DNA of 25,561 nt, taken from the IMG/VR virus record IMGVR_UViG_3300004770_000104, positions 1-25,561 of that record. One strand, 5' to 3'. Positions 21,096 through 25,561 of this stretch are shown one piece after another. How positions within the stretch are numbered: position 1 is the first letter of the stretch; the number at the start of each line of letters is the position of its first letter. The notes under the pieces are model-generated. The model was not told where the DNA came from. It saw only the letters and a list, made by a program, of their open reading frames with translations, and ran no database searches. A program made the position numbers and the translations under genes. Source of the DNA: a virus.

Positions 21096-21950
21096 ATGGC
21101 TACCGCACTTGATGTTCTCAATGTCGCTAGAAGTCAGATCGGCTTTCACGCTGGCGCGCAAGATGAGAACCCTTATGGCGATTGGTATGGGATTCCTAAT
21201 GCTCCCTACTGCGCTATGGGTGTGAGTTGGTGTTTTGCTCAGGTCGGTCTATCTAGCCTTGTAGCTGCTCAAACCCCTAAAGGATTTGCCTACAACCCTG
21301 CTGCTCTGCCTTGGTTTCAACGCCAAGGCTTAGTAGTCAATAAGTATCAAGGGCAACCCGGCGATCTGGTCTTCTTTGACTGGAACTCGGATGGCGTTGT
21401 AGATCATGTCGAGATCGTAGAAGCGGCAAGTCCTGACGGGCTGACTACCATTGGGTTCAACACAGGCAACCCAAATGACTCGGTTCACGAAAGCGGATGC
21501 TTTAGAGTCCACCGCCCTTACTTCTATGTAGCCGCCATTGTCAGACCACGCTACCAAGTAGCCCTAAAACCCGCGCAAAAGGGCATTACAAGCAAGAAGG
21601 CTACTGCTGCGGTTGGCGCAACGGGAACGGCGGTTGCGGGCGTTACAGGGGCAATTCACGGCGGTTTAATGACCACTACGCCAACGGCTACAACACCTGC
21701 CCAGACTGTATTCGTGGCTCCCCCATTTCCCACCGATACCACCGCGTTTAACCTAGGTCAAAAGAGCGATGCTGTTATGGCAGTTGAGAAGGCTCTGCTC
21801 AAGGCGGGGTTACTTCCGACTACCTATGTCACGGGAACGATGAACACCCAGACTCAAGCTGCTCTCGTCAAGTACGAGGCAAAGCAAGGTATCAAGGTCA
21901 CGGGCGCACTTCCTCAGATTATTTACGATGAGCTTAAAGGTTCGCTATGA
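21096..21950 (+). CDS. Endolysin: CHAP domain plus peptidoglycan-binding domain
   Basis: 284 aa from the ATG at 21096, chosen because an upstream in-frame start would run through the terminator. Residues 1-150 are a CHAP amidase/endopeptidase: Cys39 in NAPYCAMGVSWC, PGDLVFFDWNSDG at 88-100, His104 in DHVEIV and Asn122 in TIGFNTG. A Gly/Ala linker (170-190) is hydrophobic. Residues 215-284 are a PG_binding_1-type domain (LGQKSDAVMAVEKALLKAGLL, then TGTMNTQTQAALVKYEAKQGI). It cuts host peptidoglycan at lysis. The stop overlaps the next membrane gene (ATGA). No signal peptide, so export needs a holin. Confidence 0.87.
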   Translation: MATALDVLNVARSQIGFHAGAQDENPYGDWYGIPNAPYCAMGVSWCFAQVGLSSLVAAQTPKGFAYNPAALPWFQRQGLVVNKYQGQPGDLVFFDWNSDGVVDHVEIVEAASPDGLTTIGFNTGNPNDSVHESGCFRVHRPYFYVAAIVRPRYQVALKPAQKGITSKKATAAVGATGTAVAGVTGAIHGGLMTTTPTATTPAQTVFVAPPFPTDTTAFNLGQKSDAVMAVEKALLKAGLLPTTYVTGTMNTQTQAALVKYEAKQGIKVTGALPQIIYDELKGSL

Positions 21951-22276
21951 AGCACTTTAGATTTCACATACTTGATGCCAAGCAGCTCGCAATCGCTATG
22001 ACTGGCGCATTTAGCACATGGGCGGCAACAGGCTTTCAGCACGACCCAGCGCACCTTGCCTATATCGCCATTGGATTTATTACTGGTGGGTTGGTGTCGC
22101 ACAACGAGCAAGCAAACCCGAATGTTGTACCCGAATCGCATATCCAAACTCCCTACCTTGCCAATATGGAAGGGTCTGGCGTTCCCGAGCCAATTGGTAT
22201 TCCTAAAGACCCATACAAGCCAGAAGGCACAGATGTTGCTGAAGTCATCAAGATAAATAGTGGATTGATTAAATGA
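21947..22276 (+). CDS. Membrane protein coupled to endolysin, holin-like
   Basis: 109 aa, start overlapping the endolysin stop. Two short hydrophobic segments at about residues 13-30 (QLAIAMTGAFSTWAATGF) and 37-52 (LAYIAIGFITGGLVSH), followed by a polar Pro-rich tail. Position directly after the endolysin and the segments suggest a holin, an antiholin or a spanin-like partner. Three other membrane proteins in this region could also be the holin, so the assignment stays open. Confidence 0.55.
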   Translation: MKHFRFHILDAKQLAIAMTGAFSTWAATGFQHDPAHLAYIAIGFITGGLVSHNEQANPNVVPESHIQTPYLANMEGSGVPEPIGIPKDPYKPEGTDVAEVIKINSGLIK

Positions 22277-22346
22277 TGTGCTAAGTTTGCGTTCTCGGTC
22301 CAGATGGCTGAGGCAATCGCACAAAGAGTCAAAAAAACTTAATAAT

Positions 22347-22386
22347 AAAAACCCCGTAGCCCCTAAAAAGGTTGCGGGGTTTTTTT
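22347..22386 (+). terminator. Terminator ending the lysis block
   Basis: AAAAACCCCGTAGCC pairs with GGTTGCGGGGTTTTT (a stem of about 15 bp when the flanking A/T pairs and two G-T pairs are counted), followed by T's up to 22386. It is the strongest terminator in the window and marks the end of the late, rightward transcription unit. Between 22277 and 22346 I see no gene. Confidence 0.85.
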
Positions 22387-22390
22387 CGTT

Positions 22391-22426
22391 TTGTTACGCA
22401 CTTTATTTCGTTTCATAATGTAAGAT
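22391..22426 (+). promoter_or_regulatory. Predicted sigma70-type promoter
   Basis: TTGTTA (22391-22396), 17-base spacer, CATAAT (22414-22419). A second -10-like TAAGAT follows at 22421-22426. It lies right after the terminator and before the HTH gene, where a new transcription unit is expected. Confidence 0.5.
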
Positions 22427-22447
22427 TTATTTGACAAAGGGGGCAAC

Positions 22448-22690
22448 ATGGACTTAGCAACAGACCTTCAACAGTTGAGGGGCAAGATCGGAGTAGGCGG
22501 CAGACCTTGTAGTGTGAAAACCTACATGGACACGCTGACTGGTAAAGACTTAAAGGCATTTCAAGATGCGCTGGAAGATCGCACTATTACCAATGTGGCG
22601 CTCTTTAGTTATCTCAAGTCGCACAACATATTGGTGACTTCATCACAACTACAAACCCACCGCGCTAAGCAATGCAGGTGCTACCTATGA
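22448..22690 (+). CDS. Small helix-turn-helix protein
   Basis: 80 aa with SD GGGGGC. A helical core (TYMDTLTGKDLKAFQDALED) is followed by a likely HTH (TNVALFSYLKSHNILVTSSQ) and a C-terminal HRAKQCRC, the pattern R/PCSV...L...HR..xCxC shared by small HTH proteins beside metallophosphoesterase genes in actinophages. The Cys pair CRC with Cys21 may bind a metal. It is likely a DNA-binding regulator or a DNA-end-binding protein; not a recognised terminase small subunit. Confidence 0.6.
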   Translation: MDLATDLQQLRGKIGVGGRPCSVKTYMDTLTGKDLKAFQDALEDRTITNVALFSYLKSHNILVTSSQLQTHRAKQCRCYL

Positions 22691-23718
22691 GCCTCGCTGA
22701 CGATCTCAAGAAAATTAAAGAAGAGGCTGACCCGCAGGTCACCGATTTACGCAAAGCCTTACTGAACGCGCAGAAGCAGTTAGCCAAGATCAAAGACCGC
22801 GACCAACAGTTAGGCGAGTTGGTACTTCAAGCAGCTTATGATGCAACGCTCTCTATGGGCGCAATCCCGCCAGTACCTAAGCCAAATCTAACGAAGGCTA
22901 AGGCTAAGGCAGAGGTAGCTCTCGTTCACGCTACTGACTGGCAAGGCTCCAAGATCACCACCACTTACAACTCTGAGGTGATGAAGAAGCGGGTTATGCA
23001 GTTTGCCGAGAAATGCGTGAAGATTACTGAGATTCAGCGCCACGATCACCCCGTTAATGATGTGGTGATTATGTTCGGTGGCGACATGATTGAAGGCCTT
23101 TTTAATTATCCCGCACAACTTTGGGAAGTAGATGCCACGCTATTTGAGCAATGGGACATCGTGTCGTTCCTTATGGTGGACTTCGTTCGCTACTTTCTCG
23201 CTAATTTTGACAAGGTAACAGTTGTCGCCGAGTGGGGAAATCACGGCAGAATTGGTAGCAAGCGAGATCATGTCCCTAAAGCGGATAACTTTGATCGTAT
23301 GTGCTATCAGTTCGCCAGAAAGATTCTCGCTGGGGAAAAGCGCCTGACATGGGAAGATTGCCCAGAGGATATTCAGCGCGTTGAGATTGGCAATTATCGA
23401 GCGCTCTTAATGCACGGAGATGAAGTAGGTAGATCAGGCTTTGCCTCTCCTAGCGCTTGGCAAGCTGCTGGTAACCGTTGGAAAGCAGGAGCCTATAAGT
23501 GGCCGTTCACCGATATTTTTCTAGGGCACTATCACCGTTTTGCTCAAGAACCTCTAAGCGCTCAGGATGGCAACATATTCTGGACTGGTTCAACTGAATC
23601 GGACAACAGGTACGCCCGCGATTCTATGGCGGTTAGCGGAATCCCATCACAACGCTTACATTTTATTGACCCGATCAAAGGTCGGACTACGGCTCAATAT
23701 CAGGTCTTTTTAGATTGA
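22687..23718 (+). CDS. Metallophosphoesterase (calcineurin-like)
   Basis: 343 aa. The start at 22687 is preferred since it overlaps the HTH stop (ATGA); an in-frame ATG fifteen bases upstream is possible. The N-terminal 65 residues form a coiled coil. The metal-binding motifs of the family are visible: HATDWQ (H81, D84), GGDMIEG (D133), AEWGNHGR (N185, H186), LLMHGDE (H243) and LGHYHRF (H281, H283). The family includes Mre11/SbcD-like nucleases and phosphodiesterases. Position after a promoter with an HTH protein suggests DNA processing in the early block; the true substrate is not known. Confidence 0.8.
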   Translation: MSLADDLKKIKEEADPQVTDLRKALLNAQKQLAKIKDRDQQLGELVLQAAYDATLSMGAIPPVPKPNLTKAKAKAEVALVHATDWQGSKITTTYNSEVMKKRVMQFAEKCVKITEIQRHDHPVNDVVIMFGGDMIEGLFNYPAQLWEVDATLFEQWDIVSFLMVDFVRYFLANFDKVTVVAEWGNHGRIGSKRDHVPKADNFDRMCYQFARKILAGEKRLTWEDCPEDIQRVEIGNYRALLMHGDEVGRSGFASPSAWQAAGNRWKAGAYKWPFTDIFLGHYHRFAQEPLSAQDGNIFWTGSTESDNRYARDSMAVSGIPSQRLHFIDPIKGRTTAQYQVFLD

Positions 23719-23760
23719 TGCTATGATAATGCCTTGGCGGTGCGACTAACACCCCAAGGC
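23719..23760 (+). promoter_or_regulatory. Extended -10 promoter and leader hairpin before HNH gene
   Basis: TG-C-TATGAT (23719-23727) is an extended -10 element and predicts +1 near 23734. A hairpin begins there: GCCTTGGCGGTG (23731-23742) pairs with CACCCCAAGGC (23750-23760), 11 bp with one bulged C. No T-run follows, so it is more likely a 5' leader structure than a terminator. Confidence 0.4.
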
Positions 23761-23787
23761 TGGCACAAACTAATAAGGAGTTCGTAC

Positions 23788-24318
23788 ATGGCTAAACCTA
23801 GCAGAATTGCTCATTGCGGCACAAGGTCTGGATACAACAGACATTTAAGATTAAAAAATCAACCATGCGATTTGTGCAAAGAAGCTAATCGCGTATGGGT
23901 TGCTCAATGGACTGCTAAAAACCCTGAGCGTATTAAAGAAATTAACGAGAAGGCTCGTACAAAATATCGCTCTCGCCCTGAAATTCAGAAACAACGCAAA
24001 ATTAAAGGGCGAGAATACTCTTATACGGAAAATGGTCGGGAAGCCAGTATTAGGGCTAAGCATCGGCGTAGGGCGCGCAAAATGAGCGCTCATGCTGAAA
24101 AATATACTACTCAGCAAATACTTGACCTTTATGGCGCTATTTGCCATCTATGCTCTTTACCTATTGACCTTAGCCTTCCTCGCAAATGCGGTATTGAAGG
24201 ATGGGAAATGGGTTTGCAACTTGACCATGTAATTCCCTTGGCTAAAGGTGGAGAGGATAGCCCAGCAAATGTGCGCCCGTCACACGGAATATGTAATAAA
24301 AGAAAAGGCGGCTTCTAA
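23788..24318 (+). CDS. HNH endonuclease
   Basis: 176 aa from the ATG at 23788, which has AAGGAG seven bases upstream; an in-frame GTG start upstream would lie inside the leader hairpin. The N-terminus has a Cys cluster (C10, C27, C30: NQPCDLCKEANRVW) resembling a zinc-ribbon or NUMOD-type DNA-contact element. A basic segment (KHRRRARK) follows. The HNH core is CHLC at 119-122, LQLDHVIPLAKGG (D146, H147), NVRPSHGICNKRKG (N161, H166, C169). It is likely a free-standing phage HNH nuclease, homing or packaging-related. It ends the rightward early unit. Confidence 0.8.
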   Translation: MAKPSRIAHCGTRSGYNRHLRLKNQPCDLCKEANRVWVAQWTAKNPERIKEINEKARTKYRSRPEIQKQRKIKGREYSYTENGREASIRAKHRRRARKMSAHAEKYTTQQILDLYGAICHLCSLPIDLSLPRKCGIEGWEMGLQLDHVIPLAKGGEDSPANVRPSHGICNKRKGGF

Positions 24319-24351
24319 CACCCGTAAGGGTGGAAATTGAAAATTTTTTTT
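24319..24351 (+). terminator. Weak hairpin after HNH gene
   Basis: CACCC-GTAA-GGGTG (24319-24332) with a T8 run that begins 11 bases later (24344-24351). The spacing to the T-run is larger than normal, so termination on the plus strand is only possible, not certain. Confidence 0.35.
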
Positions 24352-24371
24352 AGATTTTGGCGCGCAAAGAC

Positions 24372-24395
24372 AAAAACCCCAGAATTTCTCTGGGG
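24372..24395 (-). terminator. Reverse-strand terminator
   Basis: CCCCAGA (24377-24383) and TCTGGGG (24389-24395) form a perfect 7-bp stem. On the reverse strand it is followed by TTTTTG (24376-24371 region). It lies directly downstream of the reverse-strand 61-aa gene. Confidence 0.7.
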
Positions 24396-24422
24396 TAATG
24401 TCCGACTGAAGGGGGAGTAGAA

Positions 24423-24608
24423 TTATAGAGTTTCTTCTTCATCTGGCAAATCGGCTTCAAGGGCAAAGCCAGCTCGCCTTAAGGTTTGTAGTGATTCCTC
24501 AAATAGCTTGCCCACGCGATTGCAGTAATCGGTCACTTGGTCGGGGTAGTGGTCGCTTGCTTGGATTTCAACCTCTAGTTCCTCGTACCTGACCATTACG
24601 CTTATCAT
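24423..24608 (-). CDS. Small reverse-strand protein (61 aa)
   Basis: A separate small gene on the reverse strand between the HNH gene and the next plus-strand block. The sequence (YEELEVEIQASDHYPDQVTDYCNRV, then LQTLRRAGFALEAD) is acidic and helical; no family is recognised. Support for being a real gene: a TANNNT box (TATTCT) places +1 exactly on its ATG, a terminator follows it, and no plus-strand gene overlaps. No SD. An internal ATG at the fifth codon is an alternative start. It may be a regulator or an accessory factor; function is unknown. Confidence 0.6.
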   Translation of the reverse strand: MISVMVRYEELEVEIQASDHYPDQVTDYCNRVGKLFEESLQTLRRAGFALEADLPDEEETL

Positions 24609-24623
24609 GGGTAAAGAATAGCC
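24609..24623 (-). promoter_or_regulatory. Predicted leaderless promoter, reverse strand
   Basis: On the reverse strand GGC-TATTCT ends six bases before the ATG (TATTCT at 24620-24615), placing +1 on the start codon. It resembles the other TGC-TANNNT sites in this window. There is no convincing -35 box at normal spacing. Confidence 0.45.
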
Positions 24624-24647
24624 TAAAAAGAAACTTACAAAATGTCC

Positions 24648-24677
24648 TTGCTTTTGCCTTACGCCTTGCCTTACAGT
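24648..24677 (+). promoter_or_regulatory. Predicted promoter with direct repeat
   Basis: TTGCTT (24648-24653), 18-base spacer, TACAGT (24672-24677). Within the spacer TTGCCTTAC occurs twice (24654-24662 and 24666-24674, period 12), which may be a protein-binding site. It is divergent from the leaderless promoter at 24609-24623. Confidence 0.4.
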
Positions 24678-24720
24678 TGAGCCAATGCCAACAGGGGCAT
24701 ACCTGAACGAAGGAACGGCT

Positions 24721-25251
24721 ATGGCTTACAACCTAGACAATTATGAGACAGTAGAAACACGCCTTGAGCGCTTTTGGGAGAAGTACCCAACAGGTCGCAC
24801 TCAAACACAGGTGCTAGAAAAGACCGAATCATCTATCTTGATGATCGCTTCAATCTATGCAGAACGCAATGACTTAAACCCAATCGCTACCGGTATTGCC
24901 GAAGAGATCAAATCAAACTCTGGTGTCAATCGTGATGCATGGGTTGAGAACTGTGAAACCTCTGCGCTAGGTCGCGCACTTGCTAATGGTGGCTTTGCTG
25001 CTAAGGGCAAGCGCCCATCACGCGAAGAGATGCAGAAGGTTGAACGCCGTCAGGCAGAGCCAGAAGTTTCACCTGAACTGCTTGCGCTCGCTAAGGAAGC
25101 GTACGATCAAATCCCAACCATTGAAACAATCGAGGAACTTAAAGATTTCTACACAGGTGCTAAAGATGCTGGACTTCTTGCAGTAGTCATCAACGGCAAG
25201 ACTCTCAACGCAGTTATCACCGCCCGCAAAACAGTATTGGAGAAGAAGTAA
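24721..25251 (+). CDS. Probable ssDNA annealing/binding protein
   Basis: 176 aa from the ATG at 24721 with GAAGGAAC upstream; an in-frame ATG at 24685 lacks an SD and is less likely. The pattern ERFWEKYPTGRTQTQ, ATGIAEEI, NCETSALGRALANGG (residues 77-91) and KRPSREEM belongs to a family widespread in actinophages with similarity to Erf/Rad52-like single-strand annealing proteins; the NCETSAxGRALAN stretch is the diagnostic part. A role in recombination or DNA repair during replication is inferred. The stop overlaps the next start (TAATG). Confidence 0.6.
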   Translation: MAYNLDNYETVETRLERFWEKYPTGRTQTQVLEKTESSILMIASIYAERNDLNPIATGIAEEIKSNSGVNRDAWVENCETSALGRALANGGFAAKGKRPSREEMQKVERRQAEPEVSPELLALAKEAYDQIPTIETIEELKDFYTGAKDAGLLAVVINGKTLNAVITARKTVLEKK

Positions 25252-25385
25252 TGACTATCTACGACTCAGTTGATACCGCCAAGCACCCAGTTTCTTATTA
25301 TGTAATCCGTGACTTTGTGCGCGTGATCTTTTGGGGAACAATTTTCTTTGCACCGCTTTATGTCTTGTATGTGTTGGTGGCGTAA
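25251..25385 (+). CDS. Small membrane protein (44 aa)
   Basis: Starts inside the previous stop (TAATG) and its own stop overlaps the next start (TAATG). One membrane segment covers about residues 23-44 (VRVIFWGTIFFAPLYVLYVL). No family recognised. Coupling to both neighbours is the best support. Confidence 0.55.
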   Translation: MTIYDSVDTAKHPVSYYVIRDFVRVIFWGTIFFAPLYVLYVLVA

Positions 25386-25561
25386 TGGCTACACCAGCAG
25401 AAGTTGAAGCACGACTCATCTCACTCAGCAAGGAATATGACGAAGCCTATAAAGATTTGGCTACGGCTGATGAGCAATACCTTGTCAGAAAATCTCACTT
25501 GGAGATTGCAATGGCAAAATCTCGTATGAAGTACGCCGGACTTTCCTCGCCTACTGGCAAA
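25385..25561 (+). CDS. Coiled-coil protein, 3' truncated by window end
   Basis: The first 59 codons are visible with no stop; the gene runs past the window. The N-terminal region is a helix with heptad-like spacing (VEARLISLSKEYDEAYKDL) followed by LEIAMAKSRMKYAG. Small proteins of this type often sit next to annealing/recombination genes in actinophages, and it is coupled (TAATG) to the upstream gene. Function unknown. Confidence 0.6.
   Translation, partial: MATPAEVEARLISLSKEYDEAYKDLATADEQYLVRKSHLEIAMAKSRMKYAGLSSPTGK

Noticed and set aside
21923-22324. Reverse-strand ORF of 133 aa after the endolysin
   Set aside because: It overlaps a plus-strand membrane gene coupled to the endolysin, and its sequence is not family-like.
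22277-22346. Possible tRNA or small RNA gene after the lysis block
   Set aside because: I see no cloverleaf, anticodon loop or CCA-like end; the stretch appears to be plain spacer before the terminator.
22431-22436. TTGACA as a -35 box before the HTH gene
   Set aside because: No -10 element lies at 16-18 bases downstream before or in the gene start; the upstream TTGTTA/CATAAT pair fits better.
1-25561. CRISPR array, insertion sequence or attachment site
   Set aside because: No regularly spaced repeats, transposase, integrase or terminal inverted repeats are visible.

Overview
The window is a stretch of a tailed double-stranded DNA phage genome (siphovirus type). Three things point to an actinobacterial host: several genes without a Shine-Dalgarno (SD) site start exactly where a TANNNT -10 box would place +1 (leaderless start, common in Actinobacteria); the structural genes look like actinophage families (fused protease/scaffold, CHAP endolysin with a peptidoglycan-binding domain, metallophosphoesterase next to a small Cys-ended HTH protein); and base composition is intermediate, as in freshwater actinobacterial phages. 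The host is an inference. No terminase, integrase, tRNA or polymerase is visible, so both ends are cut from a larger genome.

Positions 1-4235 hold a host-interaction block: two paralogous fibre-like proteins, each followed by a small, translationally coupled protein, then a GH130-like beta-propeller and a TPR protein behind their own predicted leaderless promoter. Positions 4245-13376 hold the head and connector genes: portal, MuF-like minor head protein, a small structural protein, prohead protease fused to a scaffold (with an internal in-frame start for scaffold alone), major capsid protein with an inserted FN3/Ig-like domain, a zinc-ribbon protein, a head-tail connector split by a frameshift, a tail terminator-like protein and the major tail protein. 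Strong hairpins follow both the capsid and the tail tube genes.

Positions 13455-18895 hold the tail module: tail assembly chaperones joined by a textbook -1 frameshift signal, an HK97 gp10-like protein, a short tape measure, a Dit-like protein, a Gp37/Tal-like protein, and a fibre with a self-cleaving S74 chaperone domain. Positions 18867-22276 are the lysis region: five small membrane-associated proteins, an HNH-like protein, a reverse-strand HNH endonuclease whose promoter and start lie in an inverted repeat, and the endolysin. A strong terminator closes it.

From 22391 a new promoter starts what looks like an early or DNA-metabolism block: HTH protein, metallophosphoesterase, a second clear HNH endonuclease, a convergent reverse-strand small gene with its own terminator, and then a divergent control region leading to a probable single-strand annealing protein and two small genes, the last cut by the window edge. 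Most adjacent genes overlap by ATGA or TAATG, so translation is strongly coupled. No gap without a gene exceeds 300 bases.
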